Source: Fluviicola sp. (GTDB lineage: Bacteria > Bacteroidota > Bacteroidia > Flavobacteriales_D > Crocinitomicaceae). Taken from it: a DNA stretch of 64,000 nucleotides. Of the stretch, positions 8,701 to 18,289 are shown piece after piece; within the stretch, counting starts at the first letter, position 1, and the number at the start of each line of letters is the position of its first letter. Both the position numbers and the translations under genes were made by a program. The notes under the pieces are model-generated. The model had not been told where the DNA came from, searched no databases, and saw only the letters and a list, made by a program, of their open reading frames with translations. Where the stretch lies: NCBI GenBank assembly GCA_017983675.1, contig JAGOAZ010000002.1:124001-188000 (forward strand). The letters run 5' to 3'.

Positions 8701-9047
8701 TTCAACGTATTCAAGCAGGTAAACTAGTTGCTAAAAAAGAAGCTCGCCCAGTTGTAGACGGAGACGTTGTAACAGCTTGTCAAGATGCTTGTCCAACAAA
8801 CGCAATTATAGTAGGAGACTGGAATGATGTTAATTCAATCATTCGTAAGTCTGCAGACGATAAAAAACGTTCATACCAAGCGTTAGAAGAAGTAGGTGTA
8901 AAACCAAATATTTGGTACAAAGTGAAAGTTCGTAATGAAAATAATCCTGAATTATTGAAAATTGCGAAAGAAACTGCGACTGAATTAGCGGCTGCACATC
9001 ATGCGCATGCTTCACATGAAGGTCATGGAAATAATAAGAATCATTAA
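5760..9047 (+). CDS. actB: Alternative complex III subunit B, molybdopterin-oxidoreductase-like iron-sulfur protein
   Basis: 1095 residues. The N-terminal two thirds resemble a molybdopterin oxidoreductase fold; in ActB proteins this part is known to lack the cofactor. The C-terminal third (from about residue 800) is a ferredoxin-like electron-transfer unit with cysteine clusters CIGCGSCLIAC, CHHCNHAPCETVCP, CIGTRYCANNCP, CSLC and CQDACP. These fit the three 4Fe-4S plus one 3Fe-4S centres described for the family. A twin-arginine motif RRDFLKF sits at 50-56, preceded by a long N-terminal extension and followed by a hydrophobic stretch ending AAC, so Tat export is likely. It lies in the act operon with 19 bp to actC. 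Confidence 0.93.
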   Translation: MAMSKKYWKGLDELQETPAFIESRDREFSPSVTVDEFLGDDQLAETSTARRDFLKFLGFSVAAATVAACEAPVTKAIPYVNKPENVTPGMPTWYASTFYDGNSYASILVKTREGRPIYIKGNRDFGFTGGATNPQIIASVLGLYDGSRLTDAQENGKNVSWDKLDSAVVSQLKAIGKKGGKVAVVSNTIISPSMKLALGELATSIYGTAEGATANFNLVQYDTVSYNGMRQANLATFGKNSIPDYDFSKAKTIVSLGADFLGTWLLSNQYAAQYGETRNPDADWMSKHFQFESVLSLSGTNADYRAMIKPSEQAAVLAYILKAFNVSSGVTSTLDKSIAAIADEAIKALKASKGASLVVAGSNNIAVQTLTNKLNQVLGAYGTTIKFENELNMFQSEDAKMHQLVADVISGKGPDALVFMGSNPVYSLPNGKEFAAALSKIKLTVSLASHADETASKCTFIAPDHHALESWADYSAKAGHLAIAQPTIRPLFNTASALETVLVWAGKNVRGGKDSRVAYEYIAKTWETALFPLQSTYADFQTYWGMAIHNSTIELAQLPVALTFNEAALSGVASKLPKSGDVEVVLYQKMAIGTGAHAANPWLQEMPDPITKATWDNYITMNPSEMKGKYATTFDQENGLNMATVTVNGQSITLPVYPSPGQAPKTIGIAVGYGRGEGNEEIGKSAYQTKQYGGFELDEKGNRLPIGKNAFRFMNWNNGSYAYDVVGSVAKVDGIYPIAATQIHHTVMGRNSIVKETTLDIYNKFESEVYNEPHMLHTHEGAVPIKEFDLWDAHPVENIGHRWGMTIDLSNCIGCGSCLIACQSENNVPVVGKDEVRRGREMHWLRIDRYFASDEEAAVGTRKGELNYSKAEIAAVNPKVIHMPMLCHHCNHAPCETVCPVAATTHSNEGLNQMTYNRCIGTRYCANNCPYKVRRFNWFNYPSYKKFTEVNPAQDDLGRMVLNPDVTVRTRGVMEKCSLCVQRIQAGKLVAKKEARPVVDGDVVTACQDACPTNAIIVGDWNDVNSIIRKSADDKKRSYQALEEVGVKPNIWYKVKVRNENNPELLKIAKETATELAAAHHAHASHEGHGNNKNH

Positions 9048-9066
9048 TTGCTAAAAACAGAATCTA

Positions 9067-10506
9067 ATGCATAAGGAAGCTGCAATTCGTGAACCCCTCA
9101 TCTTAGGTCACAAAACGTACCATGAGATTACAGAGGATGTTTGTAAGCCGATAGAAGACAAAGCACCACGCATGTGGTATATATTGTTCGCTATTGCGCT
9201 CGTTATTGGACTATATGGAGTAGGATCAATTTTCTACTTATTAGGAACCGGTATCGGTGTATGGGGATTGAATAAGACCATTGGATGGGCTTGGGATATC
9301 ACTAACTTCGTTTGGTGGGTTGGTATCGGTCACGCAGGAACGTTAATTTCTGCTGTATTGTTATTGTTCCGTCAAAAATGGAGAATGGCGATTAACCGTT
9401 CTGCTGAAGCGATGACAATCTTTGCTGTATTTATGGCAGGTTTATTCCCATTGATTCACATGGGTCGTTTGTGGGTTGGTTATTGGACATTACCATTACC
9501 AAATCACTTTGGATCGTTGTGGGTGAACTTTAACTCTCCATTGTTATGGGACGTTTTCGCGATTTCAACGTATTTATCGGTTTCATTAGTATTCTGGTAT
9601 ATTGGGTTAATTCCTGACTTTGCAACGATTCGTGATCGCGTTAAAAAACCAATTCCAAAGAAAATGTACTCTATTCTATCTTTTGGATGGTCTGGTCGTG
9701 CTAAAAACTGGAATCGTTTTGAATTAGTATCGTTAGTACTTGCAGGTGTTGCTACACCATTAGTATTCTCGGTTCACTCGATTGTATCATTTGACTTTGC
9801 TACTTCAGTAATTCCAGGATGGCATACAACAATCTTCCCTCCGTATTTCGTAGCGGGAGCTGTATTCTCTGGATTTGCCATGGTACAAACATTGATGTTG
9901 GTGATGCGTAAAGCAATGCGTCTTGAGGCATACATCCATACACGTCACGTTGAATACATGAACATCGTTATCATGGTAACTGGTTCAATTGTTGGAACGG
10001 CATATATTACAGAGTTATTTATCTCTTGGTACTCAGGAGTAGAATACGAAGCATATGCTTTTATCAATAGAGCAACTGGACCATACTGGTGGGCTTATTG
10101 GTCAATGATGACATGTAACGTTATTTCTCCTCAGTTGATGTGGTTTAGAAAATTGAGAAGAAGTTTATATTTCACTTTCTTTATTTCAATTGTGGTAAAC
10201 ATTGGTATGTGGTTTGAGCGTTATGTAATTATCGTTACATCCATTCACCGTGATTATTTACCATCAGCTTGGAGTATGCATTACCCTAGTCATATAGATT
10301 TAGGTGTATATGTAGGGACAATTGGATTGTTCTTTGTTTTCTTCTTATTGTTTGCTCGTTTCTTCCCAGTATTGGCGTTGAATGAGTTGAAAACAATTTT
10401 GAAATCATCAGGTGAATCGTACAAAAATGATACGGCTCCAGTTCACCCTTATTTTGCAAAAAATGGTCATGCTGGACATGATCATGATAATACAAACAAT
10501 CATTAA
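9067..10506 (+). CDS. actC: Alternative complex III subunit C, NrfD-like membrane protein
   Basis: 479 residues with about ten hydrophobic helices and conserved features of the NrfD/PsrC family (for example WWVGIGHAGTLISA and WHTTIFPPYFVAGA). In alternative complex III this subunit forms a quinol-binding site in the cytoplasmic membrane and passes electrons to ActB. The C-terminus is a short His-rich tail (GHAGHDHDNTNNH) like the tails of ActB and CoxA. It is 10 bp upstream of actD. Confidence 0.93.
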   Translation: MHKEAAIREPLILGHKTYHEITEDVCKPIEDKAPRMWYILFAIALVIGLYGVGSIFYLLGTGIGVWGLNKTIGWAWDITNFVWWVGIGHAGTLISAVLLLFRQKWRMAINRSAEAMTIFAVFMAGLFPLIHMGRLWVGYWTLPLPNHFGSLWVNFNSPLLWDVFAISTYLSVSLVFWYIGLIPDFATIRDRVKKPIPKKMYSILSFGWSGRAKNWNRFELVSLVLAGVATPLVFSVHSIVSFDFATSVIPGWHTTIFPPYFVAGAVFSGFAMVQTLMLVMRKAMRLEAYIHTRHVEYMNIVIMVTGSIVGTAYITELFISWYSGVEYEAYAFINRATGPYWWAYWSMMTCNVISPQLMWFRKLRRSLYFTFFISIVVNIGMWFERYVIIVTSIHRDYLPSAWSMHYPSHIDLGVYVGTIGLFFVFFLLFARFFPVLALNELKTILKSSGESYKNDTAPVHPYFAKNGHAGHDHDNTNNH

Positions 10507-10516
10507 TTGAGACGAC

Positions 10517-11053
10517 ATGGCAGAGAAAGTAATTTATGCAATGTATGACGACGACGATGTGTTAAAAGATGGCGCAAAGAAGTTAGTCGCAAAAGGTGTT
10601 AAAGTAGCCGAAGTGTTCTCACCATTTCCGATTCACGGAATTGATCCAATCATAGGTGTTCGTCAGACACGTTTGGGAATCATGGCCTTCTTATACGGTT
10701 TAACAGGTTTAACCTTAGCAACTGTTGGGATGCGTTATTTCATGATTCACGATTGGCCAATGAATATTGGTGGAAAACCAAACGAGACATATTTGGATAA
10801 TGTATTAGCTTTTATTCCGATTACATTTGAGTTTACTGTATTATGTGCAGCTCACGGAATGGCAATTACTTATTTATTGTTGAATAAAACATTACCAGGT
10901 ATGCCGGCTTCAAATCCAGATCCGCGTACAACAGATGATAAGTTTGTAATGGAATTTCGATTATCCGAAAACAGTCAGTATTCAGAAACAGAGCTTTTAG
11001 CAATGTTAAACGAAACTGGAGTAATTGAAATCGATCAAAAAGAAATTAATTAA
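10517..11053 (+). CDS. actD: Alternative complex III subunit D (DUF3341)
   Basis: 178 residues. A soluble N-terminal domain (about 1-50, with IHGIDPIIGVRQTRLG) is followed by two transmembrane helices at about 53-75 and 91-117 and a short cytoplasmic tail. This is the usual architecture of ActD/DUF3341, a structural membrane subunit without redox centres. Position between actC and actE supports the call. Confidence 0.92.
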   Translation: MAEKVIYAMYDDDDVLKDGAKKLVAKGVKVAEVFSPFPIHGIDPIIGVRQTRLGIMAFLYGLTGLTLATVGMRYFMIHDWPMNIGGKPNETYLDNVLAFIPITFEFTVLCAAHGMAITYLLLNKTLPGMPASNPDPRTTDDKFVMEFRLSENSQYSETELLAMLNETGVIEIDQKEIN

Positions 11054-11098
11054 TTGGCTGTAGATCAGTTGATTTACAGAATATAAAGACCAATTCAG

Positions 11099-11848
11099 AT
11101 GAAAGTAAAATTCAAGGCATTTGCACAGATTTCCATGGTAGCTTTATTACTAGCTGCTTGTACGGCAAATCCAGATAGCTCAGGATTAGAATATATGCCA
11201 GACATGTATCGTTCTCCTGCAATTGAACCATATGTTGATTACGGTGAAGTTCGTGGTCAAATTAATGAAGATTTGAAAATGCAACGTTCGGCAATGGTTC
11301 CGCCAAAATACACAGTTCCATATTGGGGTACTGATTCAGCTACAGTTCATACCATGTTGCCTTACATGCGTCAACCAGGTAGCGCATTTGGTCAAACACA
11401 TGGTTTGTTTTTCTTGGATTTGTCAAAAAATGCTGATGTAGATTATGAATACAAAGCAGCAGCAGCGGACAAAAATCCAATTAAGTTAGTAAATGCTGAA
11501 CAATCAGACAAATTGTTTGAAGAAGCAAAAAAATTATACCAAACGAACTGTAATCACTGTCACGGTGAAAAAGGAGACGGACAAGGTCCAATGGTAGCTT
11601 CAGGTGCTTATGTAGGTGTTCCTGCTTACAGTAACTTGACAATTGCTGAAGGTCAAATGTTCTATTCAATTTACTATGGTAAAGGGATGATGGGGTCGCA
11701 TGCTTCACTTGTGAATAAAAGAGAAATTTGGACGCTTATTCATTATATCAAACGTTTTCAAGATCCAAATTACGGGAAATTTGATGACAAAGGAATGTTG
11801 ATGGTTGCAGGAACAAAACCTGCTAGCGATACAACAGTAATGAAGTAA
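11099..11848 (+). CDS. actE: Alternative complex III subunit E, monohaem cytochrome c lipoprotein
   Basis: 249 residues. The signal peptide ends in lipobox LLAAC (Cys21), so the protein should be membrane-anchored by lipid. A class I cytochrome c domain occupies about 135-235 with the haem motif CNHCH at 151-155 and a Met-rich axial-ligand region (GKGMMGSH). ActE passes electrons toward the terminal oxidase encoded just downstream. Separated from actD by 45 bp and from actF by 29 bp. Confidence 0.92.
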   Translation: MKVKFKAFAQISMVALLLAACTANPDSSGLEYMPDMYRSPAIEPYVDYGEVRGQINEDLKMQRSAMVPPKYTVPYWGTDSATVHTMLPYMRQPGSAFGQTHGLFFLDLSKNADVDYEYKAAAADKNPIKLVNAEQSDKLFEEAKKLYQTNCNHCHGEKGDGQGPMVASGAYVGVPAYSNLTIAEGQMFYSIYYGKGMMGSHASLVNKREIWTLIHYIKRFQDPNYGKFDDKGMLMVAGTKPASDTTVMK

Positions 11849-11877
11849 GCAATTAGTTAGATAATAAAAGTACAGAA

Positions 11878-13080
11878 ATGGAATTTAAAGTTTCTTCAAA
11901 AGCAAAATCACTTACACTTATTCTAATGATCTTAGGATTGGCTGGAATAGCAATTGGTGTAATGATCGAATTATCCGCTAGCCACGATAGTGGTGCGCGT
12001 TTAACACAACGTTTCCTAGGTAATTTATTAATTGATAGCTTTTTCTTTTTTGCTATTGGATTAGGAGCTTTGTTTTTCTTGGCATTACAATATGCTACGG
12101 AAACAGGCTGGTATGCATCTGTAAAAAGAATTATTGAAGGTGTAGCTGGATTTTTACCTTACGGTATTGGTATGATGTTGATTACTCTTTTAACAATATC
12201 TTTGTTTAAAGGTGCAGATATTTATACTTGGATGGATGCAGACAAATTGAAATACGATGCTTTGGGTCAATCTAAAACAGCTTATTTGAATCCAGTATTT
12301 TTCTGGATAAGAACGTTAGTTTATTTTGCAGTGTATATAATTTTCTGGTTAGGCTTCAAAAAACGTTCGTTATTGGAAGACCAAGTAGGAGGTACTGATT
12401 TACACTTTGCAAACTATAAAAAATCTGCTTTATTTTTAGTGTTCTTTGCAGTTTTCTCTTCAACATCAGCATGGGACTGGATCATGTCAGTAGATTTACA
12501 TTGGTATTCAACATTGTTTGGATGGTATGTATTTGCTGGTATGTGGTGTTCAACTATGATTGTATTAGTAACGTTAACATTGTACTTAAAGAAACAAGGT
12601 TATTTACCGAAAGTAAATGAAAATCACATTCACGACTTAGGAAAATGGACATTTGCAACATCTTTCTTGTGGTCATACTTGTGGTTCTCACAATATATGT
12701 TGATTTGGTATGCTAATATTCCAGAGGAGGTTACTTACTACATGACACGAATTGAAACGTTCAAAGGTTTATACTTCGGAATGTTCTTCATTAATTTCGC
12801 TTTCCCTATGTTGTTATTAATGTCGCGTGATGCAAAACGTCATGCTGGTATTTTGACAACAGTTGGAGTCATTGTATTAGCAGGACACTGGGTTGATGTA
12901 TATCTAATGTTGATGGGTGGCTCAATGGGTCATCATGCATACATTGGAGCATTAGAAATTGGAATGGCGCTATTGTTCTTAGGATTCTTTATCCGTAGAA
13001 TTTTGGTAAACTTGACAAAAGCACCATTAACACCAGTTAACCATCCATTTTTGGATGAAAGTATTCACCACGAAATTTAA
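11878..13080 (+). CDS. actF: Alternative complex III subunit F, NrfD-like membrane protein
   Basis: 400 residues with about ten transmembrane helices, including STSAWDWIMSVDLHWYSTLF and the C-terminal GALEIGMALLFLGFFIRRIL. It is homologous to ActC and forms the second large membrane subunit of alternative complex III. The C-terminal HPFLDESIHHEI is typical of Bacteroidota ActF. It is followed after 33 bp by coxB in the same operon. Confidence 0.92.
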   Translation: MEFKVSSKAKSLTLILMILGLAGIAIGVMIELSASHDSGARLTQRFLGNLLIDSFFFFAIGLGALFFLALQYATETGWYASVKRIIEGVAGFLPYGIGMMLITLLTISLFKGADIYTWMDADKLKYDALGQSKTAYLNPVFFWIRTLVYFAVYIIFWLGFKKRSLLEDQVGGTDLHFANYKKSALFLVFFAVFSSTSAWDWIMSVDLHWYSTLFGWYVFAGMWCSTMIVLVTLTLYLKKQGYLPKVNENHIHDLGKWTFATSFLWSYLWFSQYMLIWYANIPEEVTYYMTRIETFKGLYFGMFFINFAFPMLLLMSRDAKRHAGILTTVGVIVLAGHWVDVYLMLMGGSMGHHAYIGALEIGMALLFLGFFIRRILVNLTKAPLTPVNHPFLDESIHHEI

Positions 13081-13113
13081 TAGGGCAGTTTTAGCTTCAA
13101 TAAATTAGAAAAA

Positions 13114-14373
13114 ATGACAAAGTTAATCGTATTACTAGTTATTGTTTTAGGAGTGTTAGCTATCGCGCAGTTGGTGCGTTTGTATGAGCTTTCTTCTAAA
13201 TTAAGAGATCGCCGTGAGGAAGATATTCCAAACCGTGATAACCGTTTGAACGCAACGTTATTGTTGGTGTTTGTTTTTGCACTTTTTGCAGGTGTAATTT
13301 GGATGATGTCTAACTTTGGTTGGACAGGTAGAGGAGAAGCGGCTTCTAAACATGGTGTTGGTACAGATGCATTACTTAATTTGAATTTTGTAATCATTTT
13401 TGCAGTCTTTTTCTTAACCAACTTTTTATTGTTCTTCTTTGCCTATAAATACGTACGCAAACCAGGAGTGAAAGCTTATTACTTTCCTCATGATAATCGT
13501 TTGGAGTTAATTTGGACTGTTATTCCTGCTATCGTTTTAGCAGTGATTATCATCTTAGGGTTGAAATCTTGGAATGAGCAAACAAGCGATGCTTCAAAAG
13601 AAGCTGTTCGTATTGAATTATTCTCAAAACAATTTGACTGGACAGTTCGCATGGCTGGTGCGGATAACCAATTAGGGTTCTTTGATTACAAATTAACAAA
13701 TGAAAATAATCCATTAGCGTTGATGACAACTGCAACTATCCAAGATGCAATTGATTCAATGGAAAATGGAGTTTCTGGTATTCATGCGCTTGAGAAAAAA
13801 TTGAACAATCCGAAATTGATGTTTATACCTGAAGAACGCACCAAAATGGTTGTGAACTTAGGTAGAAAAGAACGTTTGATCCGTTTGTTGCAACAAATGA
13901 AAGCACGTCACAATAAGTCATTAGATGCTCGTGCAAAAGATGACATTGTATTTGGTGCAAATGACACGTTATATTTGGCAAAAAATCAAGAGTATGAATT
14001 TAACTTCCGAGCAAAAGATGTGATTCACTCTGCATTTTTCCCACATTTCAGAGCACAGATGAATACTGTACCTGGTATGACAACACGTTTTAAATTTACA
14101 CCAACGATTTCAACAGATGAGATGCGTGTAAAAATGAATAATCCTAATTTCAATTATGTATTGATGTGTAACAAAATTTGTGGCTCATCTCACTACAAAA
14201 TGAAGTTAATGGTTGTTGTTTTGGACAAAGCTGCTTACAAAGCTTGGTACAAAAATGTTTCAGCAACGAAAAAATTCAAAGATGTTTATCCAGTAGGGAA
14301 ACCAAAACCAGTAGAACCTGCTGCAGGAGCAGATGCTACAGGTATGGATACAACAGCAGTTACAGTTAAATAA
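13114..14373 (+). CDS. coxB: Cytochrome c oxidase subunit II
   Basis: 419 residues. Four hydrophobic segments are visible: about 3-22, 47-67, 88-113 and 130-151. The CuA cupredoxin domain follows, with ligands seen as His305, Cys352, Cys356, His360 and Met363 (CNKICGSSHYKM). A charged insertion of about 100 residues (about 183-285) splits the cupredoxin domain, and the total length exceeds the usual 250-350. No cytochrome c domain is fused. It accepts electrons from alternative complex III and passes them to subunit I. The longer N-terminus with two extra hydrophobic segments is also unusual. Confidence 0.93.
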   Translation: MTKLIVLLVIVLGVLAIAQLVRLYELSSKLRDRREEDIPNRDNRLNATLLLVFVFALFAGVIWMMSNFGWTGRGEAASKHGVGTDALLNLNFVIIFAVFFLTNFLLFFFAYKYVRKPGVKAYYFPHDNRLELIWTVIPAIVLAVIIILGLKSWNEQTSDASKEAVRIELFSKQFDWTVRMAGADNQLGFFDYKLTNENNPLALMTTATIQDAIDSMENGVSGIHALEKKLNNPKLMFIPEERTKMVVNLGRKERLIRLLQQMKARHNKSLDARAKDDIVFGANDTLYLAKNQEYEFNFRAKDVIHSAFFPHFRAQMNTVPGMTTRFKFTPTISTDEMRVKMNNPNFNYVLMCNKICGSSHYKMKLMVVVLDKAAYKAWYKNVSATKKFKDVYPVGKPKPVEPAAGADATGMDTTAVTVK

Positions 14374-14401
14374 ATTAATAAACACTATAATAAATAAAAT
14401 C

Positions 14402-16204
14402 ATGGCAGCTCACGAAGCACACGCACATCACGACGCTCATGGACATCACAACCATGAAGAAGGTTTTATTTCAAAATATATCTTCTCGCAAGATCACAAG
14501 ATGATTGGAAAGCAGTTCTTAATGACTGCAGTATTTATGGGATTAATCGCAATGATGTTGTCGATTTTATTCCGTATTCAATTAGCTTGGCCTGGTGAAG
14601 AGTCAAATTTCTTATCTTTTTTCTTAGGTGAATGGGCTCCAAAAGGAGTGATGACAGAAAGTATGTATTTGGGATTGGTAACAATTCATGGTACAATCAT
14701 GGTATTCTTCTTGTTAACAGGAGGTTTGTCTGGAACATTCTCAAACTTGCTAATTCCGTTGCAAATTGGTGCACGTGATATGGCATCAGGTTTATTAAAC
14801 ATGTTGTCTTACTGGATGTTCTTGATTTCATCAATCATCATGGTAGTTTCTTTGTTTATTGAAACAGGACCAGCTTCTTCAGGTTGGACGGTTTATCCAC
14901 CACTATCTGCTTTGCCAGATGCTATTGAAGGTTCTGGAAAAGGAATGACGTTGTGGTTGATTTCGATGACAATCTTTATTGCATCTTCATTGTTAGGTTC
15001 ATTGAACTACATCGTAACTATTTTGAACTTACGTACACGTGGAATGAAAATGACAAGATTGCCATTAACAATTTGGGCGTTTTTCGTTACAGCAATTCTT
15101 GGTGTATTATCGTTCCCTGTTTTATTATCTGCTGCGTTGTTGTTGACAATGGATAGATTAGCTGGAACATCGTTCTATTTATCAGACATCATTGTTGGTT
15201 CTGAAATGTTAGAAAATCATGGTGGTTCTCCAGTTTTATACCAACACTTATTCTGGTTCTTAGGTCATCCTGAAGTATACATTGTATTATTACCAGCTTT
15301 AGGTTTGTCGTCTGAAATTATCGCAACAAATTCACGCAAGCCGATTTTTGGTTATCGTGCAATGATTGGTTCGATTTTAGCAATTGGTTTCCTTTCGTTC
15401 ATCGTTTGGGGTCACCACATGTTCGTAACGGGAATGAATCCATTTATTGGTTCAGTATTCGTATTCACGACTTTGTTGATTGCAATTCCTTCAGCTGTAA
15501 AAGTATTTAACTACATCACAACAATTTGGAGAGGTTCAAATATCTACACGCCAGCAATGTTGTTTTCTATTGGATTAGTATCAACATTTATTACAGGTGG
15601 TGTAACAGGAATTATCTTAGCTGACTCAGCATTGGATATCGCAGTACACGATACGTATTTCGTTGTCGCTCACTTCCACATTGTAATGGGTATGTCAGCT
15701 GTTTTTGGAATGTTCGCTGGTGTTTACCATTGGTTCCCTAAAATGTATGGTCGTATGATGAATACACGTTTGGGATATGCTCACTTCTGGATTACAATCG
15801 TTGGAGCTTACGGTGTTTTCTTCCCAATGCACTTTGTTGGATTAGCTGGAGCACCAAGAAGATATTATGATTATTCAGTATATGGTGAGTTCAACCAAGA
15901 TTCATACGAAATGATCATGGACTTGAACGAAATCATCACGATCTTTGCTATTATTGCTGCAATTGGTCAAGTTTTCTTCTTGTTCAATTTCTTCTACAGT
16001 ATTTACAGAGGACCGAAAGCGGTTCAAAATCCATGGAAATCTAATACATTGGAGTGGACAACACCTGTTGAAGCAACGCATGGAAACTGGCCTGGTGCTT
16101 TACCAGAAGTACACAGATGGCCTTATGATTATTCTAAACCAGGAATGGAAGAGGATTTTATCCCTCAAACTACTCCATTAATGGAAGGTGAAGAAGAACA
16201 TTAA
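14402..16204 (+). CDS. coxA: Cytochrome c oxidase subunit I (haem-copper oxidase)
   Basis: 600 residues. The catalytic subunit of an aa3-type oxidase, reducing O2 to water while pumping protons. About 12 helices are present. Haem and copper ligands are visible in TIHGTIMVFF, GHPEVYIVLLP (CuB His plus cross-linked Tyr), WGHHMFVTGM (two CuB His) and VVAHFHIVMG. The HPEVY glutamate marks the A1 type. The start is ATG at 14402, just after coxB; an in-frame ATG at 14333 lies inside coxB and would add 23 unlikely residues. The N-terminus is His-rich (HEAHAHHDAHGHH). Subunit III is not in the window. A terminator follows. Confidence 0.94.
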   Translation: MAAHEAHAHHDAHGHHNHEEGFISKYIFSQDHKMIGKQFLMTAVFMGLIAMMLSILFRIQLAWPGEESNFLSFFLGEWAPKGVMTESMYLGLVTIHGTIMVFFLLTGGLSGTFSNLLIPLQIGARDMASGLLNMLSYWMFLISSIIMVVSLFIETGPASSGWTVYPPLSALPDAIEGSGKGMTLWLISMTIFIASSLLGSLNYIVTILNLRTRGMKMTRLPLTIWAFFVTAILGVLSFPVLLSAALLLTMDRLAGTSFYLSDIIVGSEMLENHGGSPVLYQHLFWFLGHPEVYIVLLPALGLSSEIIATNSRKPIFGYRAMIGSILAIGFLSFIVWGHHMFVTGMNPFIGSVFVFTTLLIAIPSAVKVFNYITTIWRGSNIYTPAMLFSIGLVSTFITGGVTGIILADSALDIAVHDTYFVVAHFHIVMGMSAVFGMFAGVYHWFPKMYGRMMNTRLGYAHFWITIVGAYGVFFPMHFVGLAGAPRRYYDYSVYGEFNQDSYEMIMDLNEIITIFAIIAAIGQVFFLFNFFYSIYRGPKAVQNPWKSNTLEWTTPVEATHGNWPGALPEVHRWPYDYSKPGMEEDFIPQTTPLMEGEEEH

Positions 16205-16220
16205 TTTCACACATTATAAG

Positions 16221-16251
16221 AAAAGCCCTTCTCAATACAGAAGGGCTTTTT
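16221..16251 (+). terminator. Rho-independent terminator of the act-cox operon
   Basis: AAAAGCCCTTCT (16221-16232) and AGAAGGGCTTTT (16239-16250) form a 12-bp perfect stem with a 6-nt loop, followed by T. It closes the respiratory operon. Confidence 0.9.
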
Positions 16252-16311
16252 GTTGATTAAAACTTTTTAATCTACACACAATTTCAGTTATCTTTACACA
16301 AATTCAATACC

Positions 16312-17334
16312 TTGGAAGAAGAATCGTTTGATTATCGAAGTGAAGCTGGAACTCCTGAAAAAGAGTACGACAAAGTCTTGCGCCCTAAACGTTTGACTGA
16401 TTTTTCGGGGCAACCTCAAGTGGTTGAAAATTTAGAAATATTTGTTCAAGCTGCTGTAAAACGAGGTGAACCTTTGGATCACGTTTTGTTACACGGTCCT
16501 CCTGGATTGGGAAAAACAACTTTAGCAAATATCATTGCGAACGAATTGAATGTTGGGTTTAAAGTTACAAGCGGTCCTGTTTTGGATAAACCAGGCGATT
16601 TAGCTGGGCTTTTAACCAACCTTGAAAAAGGAGACGTGTTATTTATCGATGAGATTCACCGCTTAAGTCCCGTTGTGGAAGAATACTTGTATTCAGCAAT
16701 GGAAGATTTTAGTATTGATATATTAATTGACAGCGGTGCCAATGCACGTACTGTTCAAATTGCTTTGAATCCTTTCACTTTAATTGGTGCTACAACACGC
16801 TCAGGATTGCTTACAGCACCTTTACGTGCTCGTTTTGGTATTAATTCCCGCTTGGAGTATTACGATGTAAAAACATTATCTATGATTGTTGAACGTTCCT
16901 CTGATTTATTGGATATTCCAATTGATGAACGAGCTGCATTCGAAATTGCAGGTAGAAGCCGTGGAACACCGCGTATTGCAAATGCCATTCTTCGTCGGGT
17001 GCGTGACTTTGCTCAAATCAAAGGTGATGGAACGATTAATCTTCCGATTACGCAACATGCGATGGACGCATTGAATGTGGACAAGTATGGTCTCGATGAA
17101 ATGGATAACCGTATTCTCAAAGCAATTATTGATAAATTCAAAGGTGGACCGGTTGGTTTGACAACCATTGCAACTGCTATTGGCGAGAATGCAGGAACGT
17201 TGGAAGAAGTATATGAACCATTTTTAATCCAAGAAGGTTTCTTAATGCGAACACCTCGCGGTCGTAAAGCAACCGAAAAAGCATTCAAACACTTGGGATT
17301 TGAAATTGGCTGGTCGCAAGGCGGATTTTTCTAA
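16312..17334 (+). CDS. ruvB: Holliday junction branch migration ATPase RuvB
   Basis: 340 residues. RuvB is the hexameric AAA+ motor of the RuvABC resolvasome. Walker A GPPGLGKT is at 62-69, Walker B FIDEIH starts at 111, and sensor [17 protein letters not shown] and the C-terminal winged helix ([17 protein letters not shown]) are present. The start is TTG at 16312, giving the family-typical N-terminus of about 340 residues; no in-frame ATG is better placed. A weak -7-like TATCTTTA lies at 16289-16296. The stop overlaps the queG start by one base. Confidence 0.96.
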   Translation: MEEESFDYRSEAGTPEKEYDKVLRPKRLTDFSGQPQVVENLEIFVQAAVKRGEPLDHVLLHGPPGLGKTTLANIIANELNVGFKVTSGPVLDKPGDLAGLLTNLEKGDVLFIDEIHRLSPVVEEYLYSAMEDFSIDILIDSGANARTVQIALNPFTLIGATTRSGLLTAPLRARFGINSRLEYYDVKTLSMIVERSSDLLDIPIDERAAFEIAGRSRGTPRIANAILRRVRDFAQIKGDGTINLPITQHAMDALNVDKYGLDEMDNRILKAIIDKFKGGPVGLTTIATAIGENAGTLEEVYEPFLIQEGFLMRTPRGRKATEKAFKHLGFEIGWSQGGFF

Positions 17335-18263
17335 TGGACGCAAGTCGCATAAAAGCATTAATTATTTCAAAAGCAGCTGAATTAGGTTGCTTGCACGTCG
17401 GCTTTTCTAAAGCTGAATTTTTAGCAGAAGAAGCTCCACGTTTGACCAATTGGTTGAAAAGCGACATGCATGGAAACATGTCTTACATGGAGAATCATTT
17501 TGACATGCGTTTGGATCCTACAATTTTGGTACCTGGAGCTAAAACGGTCATTTCCTTTCTATTTAATTACTTTCCCGAGCAGACAATGGATGAAAGTGGT
17601 TTACAGCTTTCTAAATATGCTTATGGAGAAGATTATCATTTTGTCATTAAAGACAAATTAAAAGCTTTAACAACGTCATTATCCGAAACGATTGGTGCGA
17701 TTGAAGGTCGGATATTTGTCGACAGCGCACCTGTTTTAGAAAAAGCGTGGGCTTCAAAAGGAGGTTTGGGTTGGATTGGAAAACACACCAACTTAATCAA
17801 TCCGAAAGCAGGGTCTTTTTATTTTTTGGCTGAATGGATTTGTGATTTAGCCATTGAACCAGACGGGCCAATGAAAGATTATTGCGGAACATGTACCAAA
17901 TGCATCGATGCTTGCCCAACAGATGCCATTGTAGCGCCTTATGTTGTCGATGGCTCAAAGTGTATCTCCTACGCAACAATTGAGCTCAGAGACGCTAATT
18001 TACCCGACTACTTCAAAGGAAAAATGAATAATTGGATGTACGGTTGCGACATCTGTCAAGATGTTTGTCCGTGGAACCGATTTGCAACTGCTCACAACGA
18101 ACCACGTTTTTCACCAACTACCAAACTATATTCGTTGACAACCAATGATTGGGAAGACCTCAGTCATGACCTGTTTCAAGAATTATTCAAACGAAGTGCG
18201 GTCAAACGCACAAAATTCGAAGGATTAAAACGTAATATTCGTTTTCTACAACAAGAAAAGTAG
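17334..18263 (+). CDS. queG: Epoxyqueuosine reductase
   Basis: 309 residues. QueG catalyses the last step of queuosine tRNA modification, reducing epoxyqueuosine with cobalamin and two 4Fe-4S clusters. Cluster cysteines are visible at 184, 187, 190, 194 ([12 protein letters not shown]) and 238, 241, 245 (CDICQDVCP). The catalytic Asp is likely D130 in VDSAPVLEK. The length is somewhat short because the C-terminal HEAT-repeat extension found in some homologues is absent. It is translationally coupled to ruvB by a one-base overlap. Confidence 0.95.
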   Translation: MDASRIKALIISKAAELGCLHVGFSKAEFLAEEAPRLTNWLKSDMHGNMSYMENHFDMRLDPTILVPGAKTVISFLFNYFPEQTMDESGLQLSKYAYGEDYHFVIKDKLKALTTSLSETIGAIEGRIFVDSAPVLEKAWASKGGLGWIGKHTNLINPKAGSFYFLAEWICDLAIEPDGPMKDYCGTCTKCIDACPTDAIVAPYVVDGSKCISYATIELRDANLPDYFKGKMNNWMYGCDICQDVCPWNRFATAHNEPRFSPTTKLYSLTTNDWEDLSHDLFQELFKRSAVKRTKFEGLKRNIRFLQQEK

Positions 18264-18289
18264 GCTGTTTATTTTTTAAACAACCCTAC
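18260..18289. terminator. Putative bidirectional hairpin between queG and rseP
   Basis: GTAGG-c-TGTTT and AAACA-ac-CCTAC form an interrupted 10-bp stem around a T-rich loop. It overlaps the 3' end of rseP. Termination is plausible but the stem is imperfect. Confidence 0.4.

Noticed and set aside
14333-14401. Longer CoxA start inside coxB
   Set aside because: It would add 23 residues without family similarity and overlap the coxB coding region; ATG 14402 gives the His-rich start next to the normal coding region.
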